This document shows, one piece after another, positions 44,289 through 56,026 of a stretch of 64,000 nucleotides of DNA. Source of the DNA: Cryptomeria japonica (Eukaryota > Streptophyta > Pinopsida > Cupressales > Cupressaceae); assembly GCF_030272615.1 (NCBI RefSeq), contig NC_081412.1, positions 669,442,852 through 669,506,851 of the forward strand, read 5' to 3'. The number at the start of each line of letters is the position of its first letter. Positions within the stretch are counted from its first letter, which is position 1. A model generated the notes under the pieces. That model saw only the letters and a program-made list of their open reading frames with translations. It was not told the origin of the DNA and searched no databases. The translations under genes and the position numbers were made by a program.

Positions 44289-47200
44289 TGTATATCAAGA
44301 ATTTAGAAATCATCAAAGCAAATAGAAATTAGCTAACCACAAAGCCAAATTGCAATGAAATAAATCCTAATTACACTCAATAGAAGGCTTGAAAATAAGA
44401 CATTCAAAATAAATAAAAATCCATCACCAATGTCTCTTCCAATTGACCTCCATTGTCCTTCTTTCTCCTCCAAACAACGGATTTGTGTGGATCTCACCTA
44501 CAAGTGCAAAAGCATGAAGCAAGATTGATTTTGATAGCACGAGGATACTAGAAGTGTGGTTGATTGATCTCTTTTGATTGAAGAAACTCATCCAATTTAT
44601 AGACAAATTGAAGAGAGGACAAGATTAGCATGAAATTGATATTAGAGGCAATTGATTTCAAAAATGGCAAAATTGAGTTGAAGAAAGAAGGTTATGACAC
44701 CTTCTATGTCACGAATTATGACATATTGCCAATGCAAAGTGTAGACACCTAAAAATGGTCAAACGCTTGCGAGGTCATACTTTAACAATTGCGCATTGCC
44801 TCATTTTAGGTTTTTGCGTCGCATTAACATTTCTCCTATGATTCGCACTTGATCTTTATCATTTGCGAGCATCGAGTCATTCTTCTGCATTTTTCAGTCA
44901 TCTCGTCCTCAAATATGGTCTTGTCGACAACATTATCCAATCATGATTTTGATCGATCTTATCTTGTTGCATCAATGTGCGTGCTAATTTGTCATCACTT
45001 TGGACATCGTCAATCCTAATTAGGGTTTTGTCCTCCTGTCAATCTTGCGATCAGTTTGTCATCAATCATTTCTCTCTTATCAATATTATCATCAATCTTA
45101 TCATTTTGGACATCGTCAATCCTAATTAGGGTTTTGTCCTCTTTTCAATCTTATCATCTGGCGATCGATTTATCAATCTTGTCGTTTTACGATCGATTTG
45201 TCATCGATTGTTGTCATGTTTGATTTTGTCATTTTTGCGATCAATTTGTCATTGATCGTGGTCATTTTTAATCTTATCATCTTGCAATCCATTTTGTCAT
45301 CGATTCTTGTCCTCTTGTCGATCTTGTCATTTTGCAATCGATTTGTCATCGATCGTTATCTGTCTCAATTATGTCAATTTGGATCAATTTGTCATTGTTC
45401 CTCGTCAATTGGCGCATTTCTCAATCAAATCATTTATCGCATTGGTCATTTATCAATTTAAAATCATGACATTAATTATCTTCAATCAAGACCTAATTGT
45501 CATTTTTGCACTTCTAATTCGTCTTCTAGGGTTTTATGATTTATTCATTTAACCTAATTTGTCATTTCTTCCTCTAGGATTACTAAATTATTTATTAATC
45601 CTAAGTCTTCTCATTACAATTAAATCTTTATTTAATTGGCTAATTATTCTTCCTCTTGTAAATTAATTAATAAATGACAAATTATTAATTAATTTACCTA
45701 ATTTCTTCTAGTTCCTAATTTTCCTATTTTTCCATCAATTTCTAATTCCTAATTTTCATCAATTTTAATTTTCTTAATTTCTAATTCCTTTTCCCTCCTA
45801 TTTCATCTCCTAATTCTATGGGAATGACATTTCAATTTGTCATAAATTGTCATAATTGATAATCAATCAATTTTGACATAGAATGTGTCATAATTTGTCA
45901 TCAATTATCAATCAATCAAATTGTGCATGGAAAGTGCATAATTTGTCATAATTTGTCATATTGATTTGCGATTTCCATCTGAATTGCATTATGCTAATCT
46001 TGTCATTTATCCAATTCTTCTATAAATTGGATGATTTTCTCCAAGCTAATCCCCGAATCCCTAATCAAACTATCAAACTTATGCTTCTAGTACTCTTGAT
46101 CAACAAACCAATATCAATCTTGCTTTCAATTGTATGTTGTGCACTTGTAGGTGAGATCCACAAATCCATTTGAAGAGGAAAGAAGAAAAATGGAGCTGCA
46201 TGGAAGAAGCATCCAAATCGTCATCTAGTTTGCATGATATTTGCTTTTGAATGCTTTGTTTTTATGTCTCTATTGAGTGTGCTTAGGATTAGATCATTGC
46301 ATGTGTGTTTGGGATTGAGCTAATAATGATGAATATGTTTCTATTGCTTTGATGATTCCTATTTCCTATGCTACACAAAGGTTAGAGAACTAAAAGCTTA
46401 TGACATCTTGCTATGCCAACGGTATGACACATGAGAAATTCATACTTCCACCAAAGCACAAAAATAGGGAGAGACTAGAGAGGAATTGATTAGGTGGAAA
46501 TTGAATTTAGAAAATGAGGTGGAAATTAGGAATTAGGAAAAAATTAGAAATAAGGTTAGAAATGATGAATTGGAAATTAGGAAATTAGAAATTGATGAAA
46601 TTAGAAAATTAGGTGAATTAATTAATAATTTTTCATTCATTAATTAATTCACAAAAAGAGGGGGAATTAATTAGCCAATTAAATAAATATTTAATTGTGA
46701 CAAGAAGACTTAGGATAAATAAATAAATTATTTAACCTAGAGGGAAAATGACAAACAAGATTAAATGAATAAATCATAAAACCCTAGAAGATGAATTAGA
46801 AATGCAAGGACGACAATTAGGTCTTGACAAAAGATAATTGATGTAGGGTCGATTTGATCATGATTCTGACTGACAAAGGACCAATGTTGATAAATGATTA
46901 AAATTGGTTGACAAAAATCAATGACAAATTGACCAAGATTGACAAGGAGATCAAATTGAAAAGCGCCAATTGACATGATTAAAGAAGACAAGGATCAATG
47001 ACGAATCGATCGCAAAATGACAAAATTGGCAAGGACAAGGATCGATGACAAATCGATCACAAAAATGATGAGATTGACAAGGACAAGGATCAATGATGAA
47101 TTGATCCAAAAATAATGAGATTTACAAGGAAAAGGATTGATGATGAATCAATCGCAAAATGACGTGATTAACAAGGACAAGGATCGATGATGAATCGATC

Positions 47201-47440
47201 GCAACAATGACATGATTTGACAAGGACAAGGATCGACCAAAATCATGACTGAAATTTGCTAGGCCTAATTCAAAAGCAAGAAAAAATGAGGAATGCAGAA
47301 GGACTCAATGCTCACAAATGATAAGGACCAAGTACACAACATAGAAGAAATGTTAATGCGATGCAAGAACCCTAAAATAAGGCAATGCACAAATGTTAAA
47401 GTATGACTCTGCAAGCATTGACCATTTTGAGATGTCTACA
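44289..47440 (-). repeat. 5' LTR of element B, split by a solo LTR
   Basis: 44289-44739 and 46381-47440 together match 32871-34391. The break at GCAAAGG is explained by the inserted solo LTR plus its CAAAG duplication. The outer end is TCTACA at 47440, followed by the TSD ATAGG. Confidence 0.9.
44740..46375 (+). mobile_element. Solo LTR of the element A family
   Basis: 1636 bp from TGTAGACACC to ATGCTACA, flanked by CAAAG (44735-44739, 46376-46380). It is the reverse complement type of the A LTRs, so oriented opposite to A and B. The promoter TATAAAT is at about 46020. It is slightly longer than the A LTRs because the segment with CATCGTCAATCCTAATTAGG occurs twice (about 45005 and 45110). 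It probably arose by LTR-LTR recombination that removed the internal region. Confidence 0.9.
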
Positions 47441-47445
47441 ATAGG

Positions 47446-47716
47446 TTCTGGGTTCCAAGTCCCTTTCGGTCTCTAGAAAAAGGAAAGTGATAAAGAAGGG
47501 AGGAAGAAAATAGGGAAGAAAGTGAGGAAATAAAGAGGGAGATCTAATTTATTTTTGTATGTAGCCTCTACTACTAATTTTCTTGTTGAATGATTTTGCA
47601 ATATTTTGAGAAGACTGCAAGGCATGAAGGAGCTATGTAAAGCACAAACCATCCATATAAATACATGCAAGGCATGAATGATACATGTAAGCCATTAAGT
47701 AATACATAAATACACA
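47446..47716. other. Short flank between B and Copia element
   Basis: Pre-existing DNA continuing from 32865. No feature recognised. Confidence 0.5.
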
Positions 47717-47721
47717 TAAGG

Positions 47722-50677
47722 TGTTGGCATATGATGAAGTGGTGACAATGTATGTTGTCATTGATGTCAATAAGTACTCAAGCAGGTGCACCAGTACGAA
47801 GATTGGAAGCGGTTATGGTCAACTAGAATTGAGTGGACCGGTGCCAAGGTTCACTAAGTATGATTACCGGTTGGTAGTCTCAGCTCTAGGGTTACCAGTT
47901 TAGCAATTTGGCTTGTGTGATGCAATCGTTGATGTTTTGTGATGAGTTAGTTAAGAACAAGGATAAGGATCAAGAAGCCACATCAGCTGTGTGCACGTGA
48001 AGATCGAATGCAGTGAATGTCTACCTTAGGAATGTGCATTTTTCTTAGCGGTATGTGAAAAGCATGTAATGGGTTACTATTTTCTAGATGCGATGAAGAT
48101 TGGATGATGCATAATGACTTGAGATTTGTTTTAGATCATTTCATTCTATGTAATGTATTTGACAGTCAGGATTGTACCGCTTGTAATTGCAAACCTAAAA
48201 TTTTTAGGGTTTATGTTTTATGCTACCAACCTAGTTGTTGTCTATAAGGTCGATGCATTTTGTTATTGGAGTGGTTGGAAAAAGTTGTGTTTGTGTCTGC
48301 ATGTTGGAGATTTAATACTTTTCAAACTAGAGTGAGGAATCTGCAGAGTGTGATTACAGAAGAGAGGAACTAAAAAGCATCTGCCTTAGCAAGAGGTGTT
48401 GTTATTAGATCAGAGTGTTTTACCTATTGTCTTCTCACCATTTCAACATAAGGTAAATCCCTTGACCAGGTAGCTTTAATAGGATTTGTTGTAAATCCTC
48501 TAACTTGGTGGCTCAAGCTCATTGAGTTATTTAAATCCTCTAGCGAGGTAACTCTTAATAGGGTTTCAACCTTTAACACGGTATATAGCCATCCCTAAAA
48601 TGGGTGATCCCTAACAAGATTGGTTCTTGACATAACCTTTATTGTAAAGTCTTTAACTAGACTAGGCTCCTAACAGAGTGGACTTCAAAAGAGTTCACAA
48701 ACAAGCTTGTGGGTAGTCATTCCCATTGTGGTTTTTCCATTTGGGTTTCCACATGAAAAATTTGTGTGCTATGGGTTGTGAGTTTTTCATATGATGATTG
48801 TGTGATTCTGATTAAGTTAGATATGCATGCAGTGTTAAATGGTTGTGGTATTATTGATATAACTCATGCATGATTATATCGGTGAAGTATTCATCTATTG
48901 AACATAGAATACCACTGAGAGGGGGGGTGAATTAGTGGTTCCTAATCTTTTCTTTTTCTGATCTAACTTTAGAACATTAGTTATTCACTTAACCACTAAA
49001 CAGTCATACCGGTAAGACAAGAAAGAAAGCCAAAGAGATCAATCACACAAAAGTAACTCACAACACTAGATTTACGAGGAAAACCCAATATGGGAAAAAA
49101 CTCGATGAGAAAAGCTATTGGAGACTTCTACTCCAATCTAGCCTCATAGGTAAAACGCTGACTTACAAAGATTTTGGGCACCAACCCAAGGAGCACCAAC
49201 CCCTGCACTTTTAGAGCACCAACCCAAGGAGTACAAACCCCTTCACTAAGCTTCAACTTGGTGATGTATATTTAAATAATATTTGAATACAATTAAGGCT
49301 TCTTGTTGCAAATGAATTCTGCAACTCTTTGATCAAATAACTCTCTGCCGGTTGACAATTTTTTCTCCTCCACTAAAACTCACACTATCAGTTGTGAGAT
49401 TGTTGTCTCTGTTTCTTGACCTCTGTTATCTTTCTCTCCATCTCACACACAGTATCTCAACACATTGTGTCATACTAGGATGCTGCCTATTCTGCCACAC
49501 CTTACCAGTTAGGCTCAACTGCAAGACTATAGTACTGCTGGTAGAATCCTCTCACCGGTATGCTTGCTCACTCATGTTGTAACTTTATTATAACTCCTTC
49601 TAAGGTTTTCTCCTTTCTCACTCTCACTTCTCTTCTCTACTCAACCTTCATAGCATCAACCACTTTTGTCTTGAGCTCTCATTTCTTATACAATGATTTC
49701 CCACCAGAACGCAATTCAAAAACCTATGTGGTAAGGGTTTCCTCTTTCCAACACAATCTTCATGAGATCCAATCCCACCTATCCTAGATCGATCACTTAT
49801 CCTTGAAGAATGTACCTGCACATGATTTCCATTATCCAATGCATGATTTTCTAGAAATGACAATCTCGAATCAGATCTTTTGTCATGAAGTAAGTCGACA
49901 CATAAAGTTCTTCAAAAGTTTCATTTTTGAGTACATCCTGAATCGGATTTCCTTTGCCTTGATTCAGGTGCCAACTGCTCCCTAATCTTCCTCTGTCATT
50001 CCTTCTTCCTCGAGTCGTAATCATTCAGATGCAATCCCATGATTTGTGGCTCCTTCATTAATGGTGATAATCTATTTCATCAACCCTATCGATGAGGCTT
50101 CACCAACCACAACACACTTGCCACCTCTACTCCACATGGCATCACAATGATCAAAACATGGCCCACCAATACACAGTCGGTGTGGAAAACACATACAGGT
50201 ACATCCATTTTCTGGTAGAGTTTTCTTCTTCTGTTAATTGGTAGAGGACCCTATATTGGTAGCACATCTTCACCTCCAGTGCTATGAGACAACTTTAACA
50301 TTTTGCCTCTTCATCATAAACAAGCAACCATCCTTCAGATCGGTTTGTACTTTACCGATAGACCTGCATTGTTTGTGCTCACATTTATGTAAATATGCCT
50401 CATGCCAGTTGACATCAATGACAACTTAGTGCCAAAATTCCAACATCATCAAGATTTGAGATCTGTTGAATGTTATATAAAGTACTTTTGTTTAACCAGT
50501 TTAGCTATCTGGAGTATTTATGTTTAACCAGTATTGCTATGGTTAAGTACAATGGTGAAGACAACTGGTTAGTTGTGTTTTAATATGATATAGTGTTAAA
50601 GAAGTTTTTTTTGTGTACTAATTCACCCCCCCTCTTAGTACCGATTAGGACCTTAGTAGTTCATCATTATTCATCCA
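47722..50677 (+). repeat. 5' LTR of Copia element, interrupted
   Basis: 47722-48895 and 50446-50677 match 56027-57454. The break holds an inverted solo LTR with the duplication TCATC. Excluding it, the LTR is about 1.4 kb and ends TTCATCCA just before the PBS. Confidence 0.9.
48896..50445 (-). mobile_element. Solo LTR of another Copia family, inverted
   Basis: 1550 bp. The minus-strand start is TGTTGGAATTTTGGCAC at 50445, and near its other end it has ATTCACCCCCCCTCTCAGTGG-like DNA. It is flanked by TCATC (48891-48895, 50446-50450). The outer end reads TA instead of CA, probably a mutation. Inside are only fortuitous short open frames. Confidence 0.8.
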
Positions 50678-50678
50678 T

Positions 50679-50690
50679 TGGTATCAGAGC
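50679..50690 (+). other. Primer binding site, tRNA-iMet type
   Basis: TGGTATCAGAGC follows the 5' LTR after one base. It is the standard PBS of plant Copia elements. Confidence 0.92.
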
Positions 50691-50747
50691 ACATCCATGT
50701 CCTTGGTGATATAAGCTTAACCACTTGAGGCAAAAGATCTTGTTGTA

Positions 50748-51626
50748 ATGATGAAGAGTGAAGGTCTTAAGTTCAACAGGGACAACTTTACAATATGGAA
50801 GGACATGATGGAGATATATATCAAGATTTTGGGTGCACAACACTGGAACTATGTTGAGAATGCCTGTGTAATCCCCACTAGAACTCTAACTGATGATCAA
50901 AAAAGAGAGATACAAGAAAATGGGAAAGTCATGGAAGTCATTATTAACAGCTTGTCTGATATAGAGTTCAATGATGTACAAGATAAGGATAATCCGAAAG
51001 AAGTATGGGACAAACTAGAATCCATTTATGGTGGTGATGAACATGTCAAGTAGGCTAAGGAAGAAATCCTTAGAGGAAAGTTTGAAGATATTAGGATGGT
51101 TGAAGGAGAGACCATTCAATAGTATGGTATAAGAATCAAGATAGTGGTTGGAGAAATCAAGAGAATTGGTGGAATAATTGATGATGCCATTGTTGTCAGT
51201 AAAGTTATGAGATCACTTTTACCAGTCTATGCAATCAAGGTTGCTTCTATTTAGGAGCTAAGGTCTATCGAAAAAACCAAGGTATCTTTAGACTCTATTA
51301 TTGCAAAGTTGATTGCATATGAATTGAATAGATATGATGGTAGTGTTAAGAAGACAAAGTTAGACTTTAGAGCATCTGCTTCCTTTGCACTGACTAGGAA
51401 AGGAAAAGAGGTTAGTACCAGTTATGAATCCAGGCCAAGCAGAGATATGGACGATGAGGAGATTCTGATGGAGTTTGAAGCTCTTCTTGCCAAGAGACTT
51501 CCAAAAGGCACTAGAAAATACAGAGGTAAGCTTCCTCTGAAGTGTTTTTTCTACAATAAAATAGGACATATAGCTGTTAACTATCCTAACAATGACAATA
51601 AGGATAAACCAGAGAGGTTTAGGTAG
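50748..51626 (+). pseudogene. gag: Copia gag
   Basis: Starts at ATG 50748 with the UBN2-type capsid: FTIWKDMMEIYIKILG, then KEVWDKLESIYGG (residue about 85) and, past a stop at 51051, REEILRGKFED-like helices. A CCHC knuckle follows at about 51540 but is damaged: CFFYNKIGHIAVNYP keeps the first Cys and the His but has Tyr at the second and last Cys positions. All pieces share one frame, with stops at about 51051, 51120 and 51255. The gag would package element RNA in cytoplasmic particles. Confidence 0.88.
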
Positions 51627-51662
51627 TATAAAGGAGTAGGTAGGAGAAATTGTCTTGTTGTA

Positions 51663-52900
51663 GTGGATGAAGGTGTTATCAATGAGGACATACTATTTGT
51701 GGCTGTACAGGAAGAGTTGTCTGACCAAAAAGCCCGTGTCTCACATAGTGACAACTCTAACGAGTGGATCATTGATAGCAGATGTTCTCACCACATGACC
51801 GGTGACTGGAGAAAGTTTCTATCTCTTAAAGAATATAATGGTGGTTTTGTTCGATTTGGAAATGATGAACCTTGCATGGTGAAAGGAAAAGGATCAATCT
51901 CACTAAATGGAAAGAGAAGTGTAGATGATGTCTACTAGGTGGAAGGTCGTAAGCATAATCTTTTGAGTGTTGCTCAACTGAATGACAAAGGACTCATACT
52001 GGAATTCAAAGGTGGAGTCTACAAAATAATTGGAAAGAGTGGTGAACTTATTGCCAACGGTAAGCAAACTAGAGGAAACCTATTTCAGCTAAATGCCAAG
52101 ATTAGTCAGTGCCTAATGACAAAATTTGATGATAGTTGGATATGGCATAGGAGACTTTGTCATACAAATTTTGACAATATTTTAAAGGCAAGTAAGATCA
52201 AGGTAGTAAGAGGATTGCCTTTGTTGAACAAACTAGAGAATGCGTTATGTAGAGAATGCCAACCTGGGAAGATGTCTTACTCAACATTCAATGGTAAGTC
52301 TTTTTCCGTAGAGATCTTACTTGACCTAGTGCACACCGATTGGTGTGGTCCGATGAAAAATAGAAGCATTCAGGGAGATTGGTACTTCATGATTCTTATC
52401 AATGATTTCTCAAGAATGATGTGGGTCACATTCTTGAAAGACAAATCTGAAGCATTTGGAAAGTTCAAAGCCTTTAGGGCATTGGTGAAGGAGAGTGGTA
52501 GAAGGATAAAATGCCTAAGGAGTGATCAGGGAGGTGAATTCACTTTTGATGAATTCAATAAGTACTATGAGGAGAAAAAGATTAAGAGGCCATTGTCTAC
52601 CCTGAGGACACCATAGTAGAATGACATAGCAGAAAGAAACAACAAGACTATGGTTGAAGCGGCTAGAACTATGTTGATCCAAGGAAATGTTGCTCACACA
52701 TTTTGGAGAGAAGTGGTGAGTACTGCAGTCTATACCATGAACTAGGTACTCATTAAGAAAGGTAAAGATAAAACACTCTATGAGTATTGGAATGGGAGAA
52801 CTCCCAATGTGAGTTATTTCAAAGTATTTGGGAGTAAATGCTATATCAGGAGAGGTGAGCACCTAAGTAATTTTGATGCTAAGTGTGATGAAGGAATAGG
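51663..52900 (+). pseudogene. pol: Copia protease and integrase
   Basis: Protease motif is WIIDSRCSHHMTG at about 51765, where the usual DSG triad has become DSR, so it was probably inactive. The GAG-pre-integrase zinc part (WHRRLCHTNFDNI ... CRECQPGK) lies at about 52145-52270. The integrase core follows: HTDWCGPMK (first D), KCLRSDQGGEF (second D), and after a stop at 52614 DIAERNNKTM (E). The frame is shared with gag to about 52890, where an indel disturbs it (in CDEGIGIFH). Confidence 0.88.
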
Positions 52901-53353
52901 GATATTCCACTAAAAGCAAAGCTCTCAAGTGCTACAACAACAAGACTCATAGGATTGTTGAGAGTATTAATGTCAAGGTTGATGAATCCCCTGAGAATCC
53001 TGAGGAAACTGATAGCAAGGAAACAGAAGATGAATCGGGTTTAGCCTTCTGGGAACCGGTTAAGAAAGAAACAAGTGACAAACACCGCAAAGACCTCAGT
53101 GTTTCTGCACCGATGGAAGCTTTTAGTGGGTGAAGAAGAAGATGAATTGGAAAAAGAAGAGGAAAAGCAAGCAGAACCTACTACGGTCATTCCTAGGTAT
53201 GTAAGACTACATCATGATCCGAAGTAGATCATAGGAGACAAAGATGCAGGAATACTTAAAAGGAGAAAGGTGAAAGAAAATTCTTGCATGATTTCAGAAT
53301 TTTAGCCTAAGACCACTAGAGGGGCACTTACAGATGAAGATTGGATAAAGGCA

Positions 53354-55210
53354 ATGGAAGAGGAGTTGGACCAGATAGAGAAGAATGCAACATGGTCCTC
53401 GATACCAAGATCAAAACACAAGAATGTCATTGGTACCAAATGGGTCTTCAGGAATAAGCTGAATGAAGAAGGCACATTGGTAAGGAACAAGGCAAGAATT
53501 GTATGCAAGGGATATGCTCAGGAAGAAGGAGAAGACTATGGAGAAACATTTGCCCTAGTTTGCTAGACTGGAAGGTGTCTGATTGCTACTATGATTTGCA
53601 ACATTCAAGGGATTTAAGGTATACCAAATGGATGTGAAGTTTGCCTTCTTGAATGGAATCCTGGAGAAAGAAGTGTATATTGAGCAACCAGATGGGTTTG
53701 CTTTGTCAGAAGATAGCAACATGGTGTGCATATTACAAAAGGCCTTATATGAATTGAAACAAGCACAAAGGGCATGGTACAAATGGTTACACTCTCATCT
53801 TATGAAGATAGGATTTATGAGAACAAGTGAGGATCGCAACATCTACCTGAAATCTGAAGGTGGTCAGATTCTGATATGTGAAGTATTTGTAGATGATATA
53901 ATCTTTGGTGGAGATGATGATATGAGTCATGCATTTGTAGATGAGATGAAAAAGGAATTTGAGATGTCTCTGATTGGAGAGATAAAGTTTTTCATTGGTC
54001 TACAGGTAAAAGTACAAAGTTGTGTCACACTTTTATAAAGGAAATGGTCAATGCTGATTCAACTTTTTAAATTAAATTAATAGAAATTGAAAGATATGTT
54101 TTGAATTTTGAAATGATGTAAACTAATAAAATTTATATTCTTATGTCTATTTTATGTTTGTAATTTTAACAAAAACTTAAAAAATCATTTGAATGTAGTT
54201 TTTTATAAAGTAAATACTATAATTTAGCTACTGAAAAAATGTTGAAATTGAAGTTACACAAGCCACCACACTTTAATTAGTAAATTTTACCTTTTTTTCT
54301 TGAATTTATTTTTGTATATTGATAACTTGAAACTTTATTGCATGGATATATTTTTTACTATTTTTTATAAATATATATTTTTCAATAAATTTGAAAAGTT
54401 GTGTGTGCTGAAATATAACTCTTTCCAATTCCCACCACATTTTTTCTTAATTATTTACCCAAATTAGAAAATATTTATATCATCTTGACATAGATTCTTT
54501 TCTCTACTGTATCATATTTTTTTTAGATTTTTTTAATAAATATTAGTATTTTTCCTTGACAAGATAATCGGCCTTAAATTTTAGTGTTGATGACCTACTT
54601 TCAATAAAAATAAAATATAAAATATAAAAAATAATTAAAATGTTGAAAGATATATATTTTGGAAAATTCACTTACATATTTATACAAGGGTATTTTTACA
54701 TTTCAAAAAAAGTATTATTTATAAGAGTAGGAGTTGTTGAAACATTGATTTTTTTTTTTTTTGTAATTAGACCAAAAGTAGTTAGTAGACACTTCCAATT
54801 GGAAAAGTTGTGGCCCATATATAACTTAGCTATAATGAATCTATATAGACCATACATTTGACTAAAATTAGTTTTTAGTTAGAATTACTTAAACTCACTT
54901 GTGCTGATAAGTTAGCCTAAAACATAACACAATTTTGTGCTTTTACCCCTACAGATTAAGTAGATGAAAGAGGGTATCTTCATTACCCAGTCCAAGTATA
55001 TCAAAGAGGTATTGAAGACCTTTGGCATGGAGGAAAGCAAGCCAGTTGGAATGTTGATGGTGATTGAATGCAAATTAACAAAGGAGGATGATACAACATT
55101 GGTGGATGAGAAGGAGTACCGATCAATGATCAGTAAGTTGCACTATGTGGTGCACAACAAACTGAATATTGCTCATGCAGTGGGCATAGTGGCCCATTTT
55201 TAGAAGAGTC
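53354..55210 (+). pseudogene. rt: Copia reverse transcriptase, split by insertion
   Basis: N-terminal part: WSSIPRSKHKNVIGTKWVF, ARIVCKGYAQEEGEDYGETFA (53354-53566). Then a frameshift, MDVKFAFLNGILEKEVYIEQ and the catalytic VFVDDIIFGG at about 53885. Coding stops at FFIGLQ (codon CAG ending at 54005) and resumes at 54955 with MKEGIFITQSKYIKEVLKTF. The interval is the TIR insertion described separately; its length of 949 bp leaves a phase-0 junction. One TAG (54961-54963) follows the junction. Confidence 0.9.
54005..54948. mobile_element. TIR transposon (MITE-like) with intron-like ends
   Basis: The left end GGTAAAAGTACAAAGTTGTG mirrors the right end, whose reverse complement is GGGTAAAAGCACAAAATTGT. 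That is a terminal inverted repeat of about 25 bp. CTACAG is present on both sides (54000-54005, 54949-54954), a 5-6-bp target duplication. The interior is AT-rich and has no transposase. Inserted this way, the junctions read CAG|GTAAAAGT and TTTTACCCCTACAG|AT, meeting the GT-AG rule with a pyrimidine tract. CTGAT at 54904 fits a branch site 47 bases upstream. I cannot assign the superfamily; the short duplication argues against hAT and Mutator. Confidence 0.8.
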
Positions 55211-55224
55211 CAAGAGATTCCCAC

Positions 55225-55787
55225 TTGGTAGTGGTAAAGAGTATTCTTAGATACTTGAAAGGGACAGTTGATTATGGATTGTGGTATCCATACAATGGTG
55301 ACTTTGATCTCAAAGTGTTTACCGATGCAGATTGGGAAGGTAATGTGGATGACTGGAAGAGCACAACTGGTGGAGCGTTCTTTCTAGGTGGAAGACTAGT
55401 CTCATGAATGAGAAAGAAGTAGAGCTATATTTCCCAGTCTATAGTTGAAGCAGAGTATGTGGCAACATTTATGAACTGCACTCAGGCAATCTGGATGAAG
55501 CATTACTGAATGACTTCAAAGTGACTATATCTGAACTAGTGAGTATTTTCTGTGATAATAATAGTGCAATAAATATTTCCAAAAATCTAGTATTGCATGC
55601 TAGGACCAAGCATATTGAGCTCAAGTATCATTTCTTGAGAGAAAAGGTTCAAAATAAAGAGGTTGTATTAGAACATGTTTCCAGTAAGGAGAAACTTGTA
55701 GACATATTCACTAAGCCCTTACTGAAGATGACATTTACCTATTTGAGAGACAAATTAGGGGTTCTGCCCCTTCATGAAGTAAATTAA
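55225..55787 (+). pseudogene. rh: Copia RNase H and polyprotein C-terminus
   Basis: SILRYLKGTVDYGLWYP leads into VFTDADWEGNVDDWKSTTGG (first catalytic D). After a frame change near 55410-55520 it continues with SIFCDNNSAINISKN and RTKHIELKYHFLREKV. EKLVDIFTKPL and a short tail end at the stop 55785-55787. This is the typical order and length for Copia. Confidence 0.88.
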
Positions 55788-56012
55788 AAATGTGTGCTCT
55801 ACATCAGTCAGGTACTACCATGTCAGATCTTATAGGATTGATGTATTGAAGGATGCTACTCCATAGGTGGAGAAGCATAGTGGAGACTGAAAGCTTGTGC
55901 CTCCACTTTGGCATTATTGTCAAAGGGGGAGAGGATATCTAATGATGAAGATATATGTTATCGAGCATGGTGCAGATACTGATCAATGATACACTGAGTA
56001 TTGCCATCAATG

Positions 56013-56026
56013 CCAAAGGGGGAGAT
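56013..56026 (+). other. Polypurine tract of Copia element
   Basis: CCAAAGGGGGAGAT immediately precedes the 3' LTR start TGTTGG. Confidence 0.9.

Larger units (their letters stand above)
32871..47440 (-). mobile_element. LTR retrotransposon B: pol-less, with antisense PMD gene
   Basis: Its LTRs are 32871-34391 (1521 bp) and 44289-47440, the latter interrupted by a solo LTR (about 1511 bp without it). Both begin TGTATATCA, end TCTACA and are flanked by ATAGG (32866-32870, 47441-47445). Internal organisation is colinear with element A: PPT, opposite-strand PMD gene (34765-37088), T-rich array, sense ORF (42333-39560), leader, PBS. The LTRs differ clearly from those of A at their outer ends but share U3 repeat style, so this is a sister subfamily. 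No pol domain is present. Confidence 0.92.

Noticed and set aside
54006-54954. A simple host-gene intron
   Set aside because: The interval has terminal inverted repeats and a target duplication and interrupts a retroelement whose relatives have no intron here. A transposon insertion explains it; splicing is only a possibility.
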